Numbered from the stretch's first letter, positions 7,953 through 18,100 are shown. The stretch is 55,951 bases of DNA from Planctomycetota bacterium (GCA_003670925.1 QWQG01000073.1:1-55951), one strand, 5' to 3'. Numbers and translations: made by a program. The notes: generated by a model not told the origin, from the letters alone.

Positions 7953-8307
7953 TAAACATTCAAACGGAGCATCTTGTCACCCACGCTGGCTTAACTGGAG
8001 TGTAGCCGGATTCGGAAGAGTTCGGAGGTGTGCCTGATTTCATGGCCGAATTTTTCCAAATCTCGCGACAACAAAGCATCTCAAGCACACCCGTGCGGAA
8101 GAGAGCCGGACGAAAACTATCGGCAATCAGTCATCGAAGGGGGGGGCGGCTCTCGTGTCTTCGTTGGGCGAAACTGTCAGACTTGCGCCAAAGGATCGCT
8201 GACTCGACGATTTGGCTTCGCTATACTCTGGGGCGGATCATTTAAGATCCGTGGCCACGGCGTCGTAACCTAGGGCAATTTTTCACATTTTTATCGAACA
8301 CGTTTCC
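7953..8307. other. Divergent intergenic region upstream of leuC
   Basis: No gene seen in 355 bases. It lies between the divergent EEP gene and leuC and must carry promoters for both. A candidate leuC promoter with a dyad is listed separately. No leucine-codon leader peptide and no T-box were recognised. Confidence 0.4.
8205..8251 (+). promoter_or_regulatory. Candidate leuC promoter with dyad at the predicted start site
   Basis: A TATACT -10-like hexamer lies at 8222-8227, with a weak -35 (CTGACT) 17 bases upstream. Immediately downstream, CGGATC-ATTTAA-GATCCG at 8234-8251 is a perfect 6-base dyad sitting where transcription would begin. It could be an operator or a 5' hairpin. Consensus quality is modest. 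Confidence 0.25.
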
Positions 8308-9729
8308 ATGTCTGACAAACGCAATCTGTTCAACAAAGTCTGGGATTTGCACACCGTACAAACGCTGCCTGGCGGGCAGACGCAGTTGTTTATCGGTCTG
8401 CATTTGATTCACGAAGTCACCAGCCCACAGGCGTTTGAGATTTTGCGAGACCGGAAGCTCAAAGTGGCCTTCCCAGAACGCACCATTGCGACGGTCGATC
8501 ATATTGTGCCGACAGGCAGTCAGGCTCGTCCGTTTCTAGACGATTTGGCCGAACAGATGATGTCCGCCATCGAAAAAAACTGTGCTGATTTTGGTGTGAC
8601 GCTGCTTGATCTGAAAGATGATCGTCAGGGCATCGTGCATGTCGTCGGACCTGAACAAGGATTGACTCAGCCCGGCATGACGATCGTGTGCGGGGACAGT
8701 CACACCAGCACGCACGGAGCGTTCGGCAGCATCGCCATCGGGATCGGCACCAGCAATGTTGCGGAAGTCCTCGCGACGCAGACGATGTTCCTCAATCGCC
8801 CGAAAGTTCGGCAGGTCGTCGTCCATGGCCAGCTTGCTCCGGGCGTCTACGCCAAAGACGTAATCCTGTACATCATCCAGAAACTCGGCGTGCAAGGCGG
8901 CGTGGGCTATGCCTACGAATTTGCGGGTTCAACCTTTGACGTAATGTCCATTGAAGAACGCATGACGGTGTGCAACATGAGCATCGAAGGCGGAGCTCGT
9001 TGCGGCTATATCAATCCTGATCAAACGACTGTCGACTACTTAAGAGGTCGTCCGTTTTCTCCCAAAGACGCGGACTTTGAACGAGCCACCCCATGGTGGT
9101 TGAGTCTTGCTTCGGGTGAGGATGCTCAGTTCGACGATGTGGTTGTCTTCGATGCGGCCGATATTGAACCGACTGTGACTTGGGGAATCACGCCGGCTCA
9201 ATCTGTCGGAGTCAGCCAGCCGCTGCCCCGAATCAGCGAAGTCGCGCCGGAAGAGCAGACGCTAATCCGTGAGGCATTGAAATTTATGGGACTTGAAGAA
9301 GGTCAGCCGATCAAAGGCACAAAAATCGACGTTGCATTTATCGGATCGTGTACGAACTCCCGCATGTCTGACCTGCGTGAGGCCGCACGGATCGTCGCAG
9401 GCCACAAAGTTGCGGGGCATGTGAAAGCAATTGTGGTGCCCGGTTCGCAGCTCGTTCGCAGGCAGGCGATGGCAGAAGGTCTGCATCTGATCTTCGAAGC
9501 CGCCGGTTTCGAATGGCGTGCTGCGGGATGTTCCATGTGCCTCGCCATGAATCCTGACAAACTCCAAGGCCGTGAAGTCTGTGCCTCGTCGAGCAACCGT
9601 AACTTCAAAGGCCGCCAAGGCAGCCCAACGGGACGCACGCTGCTGATGAGCCCAGCCATGGTGGCAGCGGCAGCGATTGAGGGGCATGTGACGGATATCC
9701 GCGAGTTTGCTGGAGCAGCGGTTTGCTGA
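8308..9729 (+). CDS. leuC: 3-isopropylmalate dehydratase large subunit
   Basis: With LeuD it isomerises 2-isopropylmalate to 3-isopropylmalate in leucine synthesis in the cytoplasm. It is an aconitase-superfamily protein; the [4Fe-4S] cluster ligands are visible as Cys348 ([11 protein letters not shown]), Cys408 and Cys411 ([13 protein letters not shown]). [12 protein letters not shown], also diagnostic, lies near residues 130-141. At 473 residues it matches the usual bacterial LeuC length and starts [15 protein letters not shown], as the family does. leuD follows after 64 bases on the same strand and is presumably co-transcribed. Confidence 0.97.
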   Translation: MSDKRNLFNKVWDLHTVQTLPGGQTQLFIGLHLIHEVTSPQAFEILRDRKLKVAFPERTIATVDHIVPTGSQARPFLDDLAEQMMSAIEKNCADFGVTLLDLKDDRQGIVHVVGPEQGLTQPGMTIVCGDSHTSTHGAFGSIAIGIGTSNVAEVLATQTMFLNRPKVRQVVVHGQLAPGVYAKDVILYIIQKLGVQGGVGYAYEFAGSTFDVMSIEERMTVCNMSIEGGARCGYINPDQTTVDYLRGRPFSPKDADFERATPWWLSLASGEDAQFDDVVVFDAADIEPTVTWGITPAQSVGVSQPLPRISEVAPEEQTLIREALKFMGLEEGQPIKGTKIDVAFIGSCTNSRMSDLREAARIVAGHKVAGHVKAIVVPGSQLVRRQAMAEGLHLIFEAAGFEWRAAGCSMCLAMNPDKLQGREVCASSSNRNFKGRQGSPTGRTLLMSPAMVAAAAIEGHVTDIREFAGAAVC

Positions 9730-9793
9730 ACGAGCATGAGGCGTTTGGATATCGAAAACTACTTTAAAAAAATCTCTGACTGAACGATCAAAC

Positions 9794-10393
9794 ATGTCCA
9801 ACAACGAAATCAAATCTGTCACCGCCACCGGCATTTCTCTTCTGCTCGACGACATCGACACGGACCGCATCATTCCAGCTCGATTTCTGCGATGCGTGAC
9901 GTTCGATGGTCTTGGCGAGCATGCATTCGAAGACGATCGTCAGCAGGATCCGGCTCATCCGTTCAACCAGCTGCAGTTTCAGGGGGCCGGCATTCTGGCG
10001 GCCGGGCGAAATTTTGGCTGCGGGTCGTCACGCGAACATGCACCTCAGTCGCTGATGCGCTGGGGAATCAAGGCGGTCATTGCAGAATCGTTCGCGGAGA
10101 TTTTCTTCGGTAACTGCGGCTCACTTGGCATTCCTGCCGTGAAGGCCAGTCGTGCCGATCTGGAAAAACTGGCGGCGGCGATTCAGAAAAATCCGAAGCT
10201 GGAAATCACCGTCGATCTGCAGAAGTTGACCGTCACGGCGGGCGATATTGCATTCACCGTGACCATGCCCGACAGTGCTCGCGACGCGCTGGTCACCGGC
10301 CAATGGGATTACCTTGGTCGCCTGCTGAACGCCGCCGACAAAGTGACGGAACATGCAAAGACTGTTCCGTACTTGAGCGGCTTCCGAGCGTAG
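9794..10393 (+). CDS. leuD: 3-isopropylmalate dehydratase small subunit
   Basis: Swivel-domain partner of LeuC that completes the isopropylmalate isomerase active site. Family signatures include [14 protein letters not shown] at about residues 18-31, the [17 protein letters not shown] loop that binds substrate, and [18 protein letters not shown]. The 199 residues are the typical length. It directly follows leuC on the same strand, which supports a leuCD operon; no leuA or leuB is in the window. Confidence 0.97.
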   Translation: MSNNEIKSVTATGISLLLDDIDTDRIIPARFLRCVTFDGLGEHAFEDDRQQDPAHPFNQLQFQGAGILAAGRNFGCGSSREHAPQSLMRWGIKAVIAESFAEIFFGNCGSLGIPAVKASRADLEKLAAAIQKNPKLEITVDLQKLTVTAGDIAFTVTMPDSARDALVTGQWDYLGRLLNAADKVTEHAKTVPYLSGFRA

Positions 10394-10704
10394 TGCCTTG
10401 TCTTACTCCACGCGGCCGGAAATGAGTCCGGCGAGCGGAGCGGCGCGAGCCCTCCGGTACCTCGTTTTTGTCCCGGCAAGCTGACGCATGCCGCTCGCCA
10501 ATTGTCTCACTCATCACCGCGCGGAGTATAAGACTTGATTTTGGAGCAGGTCGGAACAGTCAAAGCGGCGTTCCGGGAGGTCGGCCAATTGCCGGTACGG
10601 CGCTTCGCCTGGTCCGGCGTACAGATTCAACCCCAATTTTGTGTCTTGACAAGACAGTCGTGCTGTTTTCCGAACAGGTAACGCCATTTCCATAATGCGC
10701 AGAT
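10394..10704. other. 311-base convergent intergenic region with GC-rich inverted repeats
   Basis: Between the convergent leuD and pckA genes. It holds a perfect small dyad GCCGGA-AATGAG-TCCGGC near 10415-10432 and a spaced inverted repeat GGCGAGCGG at 10430-10438 against CCGCTCGCC at 10491-10499. No T-run follows either, so a classical intrinsic terminator is not evident, though folding could still end transcription. No gene seen. Confidence 0.4.
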
Positions 10705-12297
10705 TTACGACGCAGCAGGTCCGGACGACACAACGCTGGCATCCACTGCGTTTGCGTACTTTTCGAAGTTGGTGCGAAAGCGAGCCGCCAGTTTGCGGGA
10801 CGCTTCTTCAAAAGCGGTCGCGTTGCGCCAGGACAGGCAGGGCTGCATCATTTCTGCCGGAACGCCTTCACATTCCGTCACGATGTCCAGCCCCATAATG
10901 GGCTCTCGCACGACCGGTGCCGATGCGAGTTGGCCGGAGTGAATGCCATCCACGATCGCGCGCGTGAACCGCAGCGGCATCCGGCTGCCGGTGCCATAGG
11001 ATCCGCCTGACCATCCCGTATTGACCAGCCAGACATTGGCTTCGTGCCTGCGAATCTTTTCTGCCAGCAGCTTTGCATACACGCCCGGGTGCCACACGAG
11101 AAAGGGTCCTCCGAAACATGGAGAAAACGTCGCTTCCGGTTCGGTAACGCCGACTTCAGTTCCGGCCACTTTCGCCGTATACCCGCTGATAAAATAGTAC
11201 ATTGCCTGTTCCGGAGTGAGCCTAGCAACTGGCGGAAAAATGCCAAATGCATCGCACGTCAGGAAGATAATGTCAGAAGGATGACTGGCGACACAGGGAA
11301 TCTTTGCATTCCGCATGAATTCAATCGGATACGCACCACGCGTGTTTTGAGTAATCGACGTGTCGTTGAAATCCACATGGTGATGAGATTTGTCGTACAC
11401 CACATTTTCCAGCACAGTGCCAAACTTCAACGCTTCGAAGATTTCCGGTTCCGACTCCAGCGTCAGGTACACGGCCTTGGCATAGCAACCGCCTTCGATG
11501 TTGAAGACCCCGTTGTCTGACCAGCCATGTTCATCATCACCGATCAAATAACGTTTCGGATCGGCCGATAGCGTTGTCTTACCAGTGCCGGAGAGTCCGA
11601 ACATGATCGAAGACTTGGCAGAATTGCGATCCGCAGTAGCCGAACAATGCATCGAGAGAATGCCTTTGCTGGGCAGGAAGTAGTTCATAAACGTGAACAC
11701 GGCCTTTTTCATTTCGCCGGCGTATTCTGTTCCCAGCAACACAACTTCACGCTTCTCCAGACTCAGATCAACACTGGTCCGCGATGTCATACCGGTCGTG
11801 TAGCGATTCGCCGGAAACCCACCAGCGTTGTAGATCACCAAATCCGGCTCACCGAAACTCACCAAATCCTGATCCGAAGGGCGAATCAGCATGTTGTGCA
11901 TGAACAAGGCGTGGTAAGGTCGCGCACAGATGACGCGGACCTTGATCCGCGTGTCGGGATCCCAACCCGCATAGGCGTCGACACAATAAATCTTGGTGCG
12001 GGTGTTGAGATAATCGATCGCGCGCTCGCGGTTGATGGAAAATGTCATTTCGTCCTGAGGAAAATTCACAGGCCCCCACCAGACGTTGTTTTCAGAATCC
12101 GGATGTCTGACGACACGTTTGTCTTTGGGAGATCGCCCCGTCTTGTCACCAGAATACGCGATCAGGCAACCCGTATCAGAAATGCTGGTCCCTAGTTCGT
12201 GCCGAATCGCTTCTTCATATAAACTACCGGGCGACAGATTTCGAAAAATTTCTGTGACTGTGATGCCATGAGCATGCAGCGAAAACGGTGCGGCCAT
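10705..12297 (-). CDS. pckA: Phosphoenolpyruvate carboxykinase (ATP)
   Basis: Cytoplasmic enzyme converting oxaloacetate and ATP to phosphoenolpyruvate, CO2 and ADP, the entry step of gluconeogenesis. The P-loop GLSGTGKTT is at 234-242 and the kinase-2 motif LIGDDEHGW at 251-259; the RSPKDK segment at 55-60 and the C-terminal SGYTAKVAGTE stretch are also typical of the ATP-dependent class rather than the GTP class. The 530 residues match the family length. The ATG at 12297 is preceded by an AAGGA-like site. Single gene, with no apparent operon partner. Confidence 0.97.
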   Translation of the reverse strand: MAAPFSLHAHGITVTEIFRNLSPGSLYEEAIRHELGTSISDTGCLIAYSGDKTGRSPKDKRVVRHPDSENNVWWGPVNFPQDEMTFSINRERAIDYLNTRTKIYCVDAYAGWDPDTRIKVRVICARPYHALFMHNMLIRPSDQDLVSFGEPDLVIYNAGGFPANRYTTGMTSRTSVDLSLEKREVVLLGTEYAGEMKKAVFTFMNYFLPSKGILSMHCSATADRNSAKSSIMFGLSGTGKTTLSADPKRYLIGDDEHGWSDNGVFNIEGGCYAKAVYLTLESEPEIFEALKFGTVLENVVYDKSHHHVDFNDTSITQNTRGAYPIEFMRNAKIPCVASHPSDIIFLTCDAFGIFPPVARLTPEQAMYYFISGYTAKVAGTEVGVTEPEATFSPCFGGPFLVWHPGVYAKLLAEKIRRHEANVWLVNTGWSGGSYGTGSRMPLRFTRAIVDGIHSGQLASAPVVREPIMGLDIVTECEGVPAEMMQPCLSWRNATAFEEASRKLAARFRTNFEKYANAVDASVVSSGPAAS

Positions 12298-12394
12298 TGA
12301 GCGCGTCCTTACCTGGCAAAATGATCTTTAGCTAAATATCCCTGTGTTGTCGCTTTCCATTGAGGAATGTCAATTCGAACCTGCCCCTTCTGAC

Positions 12395-12511
12395 ATGGCA
12401 ATGCCTGAATCCATGCTTCAGGAATCGACTCCGCAAAGTTTGCAGACTTCCGATGAAACAGATTACGCTGCAGAGCATGTTGATCAGGTGAATTCAGACT
12501 GGAGATTTTAA
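12395..12511 (+). CDS. Possible 38-residue leader ORF coupled to the hydrolase gene
   Basis: An ATG at 12395 opens a 38-residue acidic frame (MAMPESMLQESTP, later DETDYAAEHVDQ) ending TAA at 12509-12511. That stop shares its last A with the ATG of the hydrolase gene (TAATG), an arrangement usual in translational coupling, and the hydrolase's GGAG lies inside the small frame. The product matches nothing I know and has no clear Shine-Dalgarno. It could equally be chance. Confidence 0.22.
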   Translation: MAMPESMLQESTPQSLQTSDETDYAAEHVDQVNSDWRF

Positions 12512-14259
12512 TGCGTTATTTGTGGACTGTCGTCCTGCTGTCTGCGTTAAATCTTGGGGTGGGGGCTGCCGACGAAAACTCGACGAATCACCTGTGGTAC
12601 GGCACGATGGACGTCGGGACGCGTCTGTTTCGCTTCCGGCTTGAACCCATCCCAGGGGCTGATCATTTGACTGAACGACAACTTTTCAGTCTGGATGAGG
12701 GTGGTCAGGTTTTTCGCTTGGATAATTTTCAACTGGACGACGCGGAACTTAAGTTTGGGCTCAAACTGACGAAAGCCACATATGCAGGCAAGCTTACCGA
12801 CGGCGGCAAGACCTCAACCGGCAGTTGGAACCAATCTGGGAAGGACTTTGACCTTATCCTTCGGAGGGTGGAGGTCGTTCCTGTAGATCGTCCGGCTGAG
12901 ATCTGGACCGGCACGATGCACTCGCTGTTTCAAAAACTGACGATGCGATTCCGCGTGTATCGTGAAGATGACGACACGGAGCACATCTATTTCGACAGTG
13001 TGTCGCAGAAAGCGGGCGGCTTCAAAGCCGTGCGAACTACGCAGGGCGATCAATGGACAATCAATGTCGCGGCGATTGGTGGAGTCTTCGAGGGGGTCTT
13101 AAATGCAGAGAAGACCGAAGTGAAGGGAAAATTAACGCAAGGCGGCGCAACGTTGGACCTCGTCTTGACGCAGGAAAAGTCGCTCAGTGCAGAACCCGTG
13201 AACCCCCCCGTAAGACCGCAAACCCCAGTTGCTCCATTCCCCTATCTTATCGAAGAAGTCTCATTCCGTAATGAGGCCGAAGGTGTCCAGCTTGCGGGGA
13301 CGCTGACCATCCCTCTGCTCGATCATCCATGCCCGGCCGTCGTGCTGATTTCAGGTTCCGGCCCACAGGACCGTGATGAAACTCTCTTGGATCACAAGCC
13401 ATTCTGGGTGATCGCCGATCATCTTTCCAGACATGGGATCGCCGTGCTGCGCTTTGACGATCGAGGTACTGGTGCTTCACAGGGAGATTTCTCATCCGCC
13501 ACCAGTGAAAACTTTGCCAATGATGCCGAAGCGGCATTTGATCAACTGGCACGCGATGACAGGATTGCCCCGAACTCCATTGGACTCATGGGCCACAGCG
13601 AAGGCGGCCTGATTGCACCAATGGTGGCCGCGCGCCGCAACGACATTGCGTTTACGATTCTATTGGCTGGCACCGGCGTGAACGGCAAGGAGATTCTGTT
13701 GTCTCAAGGACAACTCATTCTTCAGGCCGAAGGCGTGACCGACAAAAATTTGCTGAACATTCAACGCATGACGCAACTGGCAATGATTGATACGGTGCTG
13801 GAAACCGCTCCAACTGCGACTCTGGATGTACTGATCGCAGCCGCCATGCTGCGAATCACCGAATTGCTGCCGGAAGAATTACGGTCGGAAGATAGCCTCA
13901 AAGGCACCGTATCGGCGGGCATCCAACGGATGCACAGTCCTTGGTTTCGTTTTTTTCTGACGTACGAACCAGCCACACTGCTCCAGCAAGTCAAATGTCC
14001 GGTCTTAGCCCTGAATGGCGAAAAAGATGTGCAGGTCGATCCACGCCTGAATCTGCTGGCCATCGAAGCGGCCCTGGAGAAAGGCGGCAACACACGTTTT
14101 CGAACGGTGGAATTTCCAGCACTGAACCATCTGTTTCAATCCTGCACGACCGGTAGTCTGAGCGAATACGAGACGATCGAGGAAACAATTTCCCTCGCGG
14201 TGCTTCAGATAATCACCGCGTGGATCACTGAGGTGACCACCGCGAATTCGATACAGTAA
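12511..14259 (+). CDS. Exported alpha/beta hydrolase
   Basis: Secreted or periplasmic serine hydrolase, substrate unknown. A signal peptide (MRYLWTVVLLSALNLGVGAADE) is followed by a roughly 220-residue beta-rich N-terminal region in two repeats (each with a TKATYAGKLTDGG or EKTEVKGKLTQGG style hairpin), then the hydrolase domain. The oxyanion-loop region reads SGSGPQDRD, the nucleophile elbow is GHSEGG with Ser363, the acid is likely the Asp in NGEKDVQVDP, and the His is in ALNHLF. The same architecture is seen in dienelactone-hydrolase-like peptidase or esterase relatives of the DAP2 superfamily. At 582 residues it is complete. GGAG precedes the ATG by 6 bases. Confidence 0.85.
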   Translation: MRYLWTVVLLSALNLGVGAADENSTNHLWYGTMDVGTRLFRFRLEPIPGADHLTERQLFSLDEGGQVFRLDNFQLDDAELKFGLKLTKATYAGKLTDGGKTSTGSWNQSGKDFDLILRRVEVVPVDRPAEIWTGTMHSLFQKLTMRFRVYREDDDTEHIYFDSVSQKAGGFKAVRTTQGDQWTINVAAIGGVFEGVLNAEKTEVKGKLTQGGATLDLVLTQEKSLSAEPVNPPVRPQTPVAPFPYLIEEVSFRNEAEGVQLAGTLTIPLLDHPCPAVVLISGSGPQDRDETLLDHKPFWVIADHLSRHGIAVLRFDDRGTGASQGDFSSATSENFANDAEAAFDQLARDDRIAPNSIGLMGHSEGGLIAPMVAARRNDIAFTILLAGTGVNGKEILLSQGQLILQAEGVTDKNLLNIQRMTQLAMIDTVLETAPTATLDVLIAAAMLRITELLPEELRSEDSLKGTVSAGIQRMHSPWFRFFLTYEPATLLQQVKCPVLALNGEKDVQVDPRLNLLAIEAALEKGGNTRFRTVEFPALNHLFQSCTTGSLSEYETIEETISLAVLQIITAWITEVTTANSIQ

Positions 14260-14583
14260 GTAGGGCCGTGTGACGGCCTAAAATCCAGTGAGGACTGAAC
14301 GCGTCCTGCTTAACTGGAGCATTTTGCGTGATTCCGGCACGCCAGCCCTGTCAGAATGCCAAAGTTTTCCACGGGCATGATGGCTCGGGGAAAATATCTG
14401 TAATTCTTGCGATGCGGCCGAAAATTATTTCAAGTGCGCAAAGTAACGAAAATTCTGATTTAGCTGGCTCTGATGGGTTTAAGAGCGTCCGGAGTCTGGT
14501 CGAAAACAAAGACACGGGGCGCAGGATGATTCCGCGCATGATGAACTGTGAATTGGCGTTTTGACTGCGTGGGAGTCATCCCA
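14260..14583. other. 324-base intergenic region
   Basis: Contains a weak hairpin just after the hydrolase stop (TAGGGCCGT-GTG-ACGGCCTA, with one bulge, near 14262-14281) not followed by a T-run, so a terminator is only possible. Nothing else recognised. Confidence 0.35.
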
Positions 14584-16881
14584 ATGGCGATGGCGGAATT
14601 GCACTTTAAGGTTCGGCGGTTCTTGCCGATCGCAGTATTGGTTGGCTTGCTGCAGACCAGTGTTGTCGATGCGCAGATTAAGCTGTCGCCCGGTCGTGTA
14701 CCGATCGGCGATAACGAACTGAATTCACCGATTGATGAACCACAGGTCACAATTGACGAGCATTCCTCGAATGCTGTTATGCGTCCCACACCGCTCGTTA
14801 TTCAGCAGGCGAAAGACCCGTTAGTCAAGTTGGTCTACGAGACGCGAGAAGCCCAGCGGCGGAGATTATTGTCCACGGACGAACATACACCGTGGCAGAT
14901 CATGCATGGGATGCTTGCTCTCCGCGAAGAGTTTCTGATTCGGCACAATGGGAAGCCTGTCAGTTGTCTTGAGTGGATTAAAACCGGGCCAACTTTCGAA
15001 AACGAAAACTGGTTTGAAAAGACTCAGGTTCGAGTGCTGACTGGACGTGGTGGCAACAAAGCCTCCGAAATGATGACGGTTGGCCGAGGCCATCCCTACA
15101 ACAAGCCGTATGCATTTGAAGGTCATATCAATCAGTTTGTCGCCATTCTCTCGATGAGCGGAGTACCGCTGGAAACGCAGTTCAATACGCCTCAGGGACC
15201 AGTCTCCATGCGTGACATGCTCACGTACGCCAAGATGACGGTCAACGAGAAAGAAGAAGTGACTTGGACGCTGTGGGCACTCAGTCGTTATCTGCCTCCG
15301 GATGCCGAATGGACGAATGCGCAGGGTGAAAAATGGAGCATCGAACGCCTCGTAAAAATTGAGACGGCAAAATCTCTCCAAGGGTCGCCATGTGGCGGTA
15401 CGCATGGTCTGTTTGCTTTGGCTCATGCACGCAACGTGTATCTTCGATCCGGAAAACCACTGGTCGGTGTCTGGCTGGAAGCCGAACAAAAAATTCGCCG
15501 CTATATCCAGACGGCGCGGATGCAGCAAAACACCAACGGCACTCTGTCGTCGAACTATTTCCGCGGCCGTGAGTCCAAGCCGGACTTCGATAAGCGGATG
15601 GCCAGCAGCGGACATCTGCTGGAGTTTTTGATGATGGCTTTGCCTTCGCAAGAATTGAACACACCGTGGGTCCGCCGCGCGATTGAAGCAACATCCAACG
15701 ACCTGATGGCAAATCGAAAAGCCGAAGTAAGTTGTTCGCCACTGTATCATGCGACCAGTGCTCTCAGTATCTATCTCGATCGGATTACCGCTGTGGCTCC
15801 GAATATTGCGCAAGGCGCGCCGCAGACTCTCACAATTTCAAATGCCAATGAAATCAAGACGACGGATGCGTCATTGAGCCGGCCTGTTGTCGATCCGCCA
15901 GAAATCGTCAACTCAGAATCGGTCAAAACGCCGGTGATGGAATCTTCCGGTGTCGATTCGAACGGAGCACCGAAAGCACTCACCGGGCCAGCAACTCCGG
16001 TGCCCGATGTGCCGGCAAAGGCTGAAGTCGAGCCAACACCAACACCACTGCCAATCTCAGGTGAACCCACTCCTGATCCAACGCCCGCCAGTCAAGTCGG
16101 TACCGGTGACCCCGTGGTACCCCAAGCCGAATCGAGCGGGGCAGATCCTAATGTTGAGCCGGCAGAAAAGGCAAGTACTGCGGAAACGACCATTCGCTCT
16201 GCAGACGAAGCAACTGATCCAGACCTGAAAGTGAAACCTGTGGTGCCGAGGTCTCCGGAAGTTATCGCAGCACCTAATGAGGCCGCGGTACCTGTTGATC
16301 CGGCAGCCACAGTCGCTGGCTTGCCAGAAGTCGCACTCCCTGCGCCACCCGCTCAATTGCTCCCCCAAATCGCCGCGACGACCGTTGCTTCGACAGACAA
16401 AATCCGCGTATTCGGGCCGCAACCAGCACCGCCCACACACATCACGCCGCAATCAAATCCACGGGCAAATAGGCTCGGCGGCGATCAGCCACAGACTCCC
16501 CTCAACGTGAGTCGCGCACCCGAACCTCAACTCGTCGCTGCGCCTAGCGTCGCTGTCCCGATGACTCCACCTGATCCGGACGGTCCATCTACTCCCGTAC
16601 CGGCAGTGCCGCTCCTCAGTGAATTGCTGCTGGTATTCCCGGAAAACCAACTGTTGCCAACGCCGGTGGCTGTGGAACTCAACGTGGGAAATTCTGACGC
16701 TCTGCCACTCGAAACAACGACAGTCCCCGGGCGGACTGTCGGTAGTTCCAAAATTCTGTCGAACGACAAAAATCATCCACCCACCGAGCTGCCTCAAGGC
16801 AAGAAACTCGAACGTTGGAAAGCCACGCAAACCGAACGCCGCAAAGTCACCATCGTGCAGGAAAAAACTCCCGGGAAATAA
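14584..16881 (+). CDS. Exported protein with helical N-terminal domain and long Pro/Ala/Thr-rich tail
   Basis: Function not recognised. The start chosen is the ATG at 14584, twelve codons inside a longer open frame, because it gives a normal signal peptide (MAMAELHFKVRRFLPIAVLVGLLQTSVVDAQ). Residues from about 80 to 405 are a well-behaved, probably helical domain containing the segments HGMLALREEFL, GRGHPYNKPYAFEGH, CGGTHGLFALAHA and SGHLLEFLMMALP, which recalls alpha/alpha-barrel enzymes, but catalytic residues cannot be named. From about 415 to the end there are more than 300 residues of Pro-, Ala-, Thr- and Val-rich low complexity, with a basic last 30 residues (KKLERWKATQTERRK). The tail may span peptidoglycan or serve as a stalk. 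It converges with the SPFH gene after 18 bases. Confidence 0.7.
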   Translation: MAMAELHFKVRRFLPIAVLVGLLQTSVVDAQIKLSPGRVPIGDNELNSPIDEPQVTIDEHSSNAVMRPTPLVIQQAKDPLVKLVYETREAQRRRLLSTDEHTPWQIMHGMLALREEFLIRHNGKPVSCLEWIKTGPTFENENWFEKTQVRVLTGRGGNKASEMMTVGRGHPYNKPYAFEGHINQFVAILSMSGVPLETQFNTPQGPVSMRDMLTYAKMTVNEKEEVTWTLWALSRYLPPDAEWTNAQGEKWSIERLVKIETAKSLQGSPCGGTHGLFALAHARNVYLRSGKPLVGVWLEAEQKIRRYIQTARMQQNTNGTLSSNYFRGRESKPDFDKRMASSGHLLEFLMMALPSQELNTPWVRRAIEATSNDLMANRKAEVSCSPLYHATSALSIYLDRITAVAPNIAQGAPQTLTISNANEIKTTDASLSRPVVDPPEIVNSESVKTPVMESSGVDSNGAPKALTGPATPVPDVPAKAEVEPTPTPLPISGEPTPDPTPASQVGTGDPVVPQAESSGADPNVEPAEKASTAETTIRSADEATDPDLKVKPVVPRSPEVIAAPNEAAVPVDPAATVAGLPEVALPAPPAQLLPQIAATTVASTDKIRVFGPQPAPPTHITPQSNPRANRLGGDQPQTPLNVSRAPEPQLVAAPSVAVPMTPPDPDGPSTPVPAVPLLSELLLVFPENQLLPTPVAVELNVGNSDALPLETTTVPGRTVGSSKILSNDKNHPPTELPQGKKLERWKATQTERRKVTIVQEKTPGK

Positions 16882-16899
16882 GGTCTGAATTGCAGCAGA

Positions 16900-18012
16900 T
16901 TAAGGCTGTGCCGGCGGAATTGGCGGAGGAGCGGGCGGACCGAAGGCGAATGCAAGTTGAGGAACCTGACCTGCGGCCACCCAGCTAGCCATGCCGGCGG
17001 ACCAGACAAGTGTCGATTTTGTGATCTGACCGGCAGCGATTCCGCTAGCGACTTGATCCGGATTATATGGTCCTTGCCCTTGACCATTGACTGCCACATG
17101 CCACGCGGATGGGAGCGTTGGAGGAATCGCAGGTGCGGCCCCCGTCGGCGAAAACATGCCCGGCTGCAGCATGCGACCTGCCATAGCCATCCCGAGTCCC
17201 AGTCCCATGCCTTCCGCCGCACCACCACCCCCGGAATTTTCGGCTGCAGCTGTCATGGCCTGACCCATCTGGTACTGCTGGAATTTTCCAAGATCTCCCA
17301 TGACACCGATGCTTGTCCTCGTATCCATTGCCTTCTCTACGGCTTCCGGCAGTGAGATATTCACGATGATCAACTGCGGTATTTCCAGACCGTATTCGTC
17401 GTCGATTTTTTCTTGGACGGACTTTCGCAGGGTTTCACCAAACTCACGATACTTTGCAGCCAGATCCAACGCCGCTATGTTTGAAGAGCCTAGCAACTCC
17501 GCGACACAACTGACGATAATCGAGCGCAACAGTTCCGTGACCGCATCAGCCCCGACTTCCTGACTGGTACCAACAAGTTCTGTCAGCAACGCTTTGGCAT
17601 TCGCGGCTTTGACGGCATACGTTCCAAACGCTCGAATTCGGATGGGACCGAATTCCGGATCACGCATCATGATGGGATTGGGCGTGCCCCATTTCAGATC
17701 GGTAATCTGTTTGGTGCTAACGAAATACACCTCGGATCGGAACGGACTATTGAAACCGTACTTCCAGCCGGCAATCGTACTCAGGATTGGCAGGTTGTCT
17801 GTCTTGAGTTCATAGTTGCCCGGTTCAAACACATCGGCAATCTGTCCGCGATGGACAAAGATGGCAACCTGCCCCGGACGTACAATCAACTGCGCACCGT
17901 GCTTGATTTCGTTTTGATAGCGAGGAAAACGCCACACGAGCGTGTGCCGAGAATCATCGACCCATTCGATGATGTCAACCAATTCACCACGCAGCTTGTC
18001 AAATAACCCCAT
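16900..18012 (-). CDS. SPFH-domain protein with C-terminal GYF_2 (DUF4339) domain
   Basis: SPFH proteins of this subgroup (YdjI or virion-core-like) are membrane-associated scaffolds. The start is set at MGLFDKLRGELVDIIEW, the conserved opening of the family, four residues into the longer frame that begins at 18021. The SPFH domain covers about residues 15-240 (RPGQVAIFVHRGQIADVFEPG, then GVMGDLGKFQQYQ). A Gly/Ala/Met-rich linker follows, and the last 80 residues hold a GYF_2 unit (WHVAVNGQGQGPYNPDQV, then WSAGMASWVAAG), which usually binds proline-rich partners. A Pro-rich tail ends the protein. The neighbouring convergent gene encodes a protein with a long Pro-rich tail, a possible GYF_2 ligand, which is speculative. 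Confidence 0.88.
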   Translation of the reverse strand: MGLFDKLRGELVDIIEWVDDSRHTLVWRFPRYQNEIKHGAQLIVRPGQVAIFVHRGQIADVFEPGNYELKTDNLPILSTIAGWKYGFNSPFRSEVYFVSTKQITDLKWGTPNPIMMRDPEFGPIRIRAFGTYAVKAANAKALLTELVGTSQEVGADAVTELLRSIIVSCVAELLGSSNIAALDLAAKYREFGETLRKSVQEKIDDEYGLEIPQLIIVNISLPEAVEKAMDTRTSIGVMGDLGKFQQYQMGQAMTAAAENSGGGGAAEGMGLGLGMAMAGRMLQPGMFSPTGAAPAIPPTLPSAWHVAVNGQGQGPYNPDQVASGIAAGQITKSTLVWSAGMASWVAAGQVPQLAFAFGPPAPPPIPPAQP

Positions 18013-18100
18013 CAGATACACTTCTTTCAGATTCAGTTTTTAAAATTGACATTGATTTAACATGAGCAGTAGCGCGAATGAACTGCATCACGAATCCCGT

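Noticed and set aside
8100-8307. Leucine attenuator or T-box before leuC
   Set aside because: No leader peptide with a run of Leu codons, no terminator hairpin with T-run and no T-box sequence was found.
14866-15813. Minus-strand open frame of 315 codons inside the Pro-rich protein gene
   Set aside because: Antisense to a gene with signal peptide and sensible composition; no domain seen in it.
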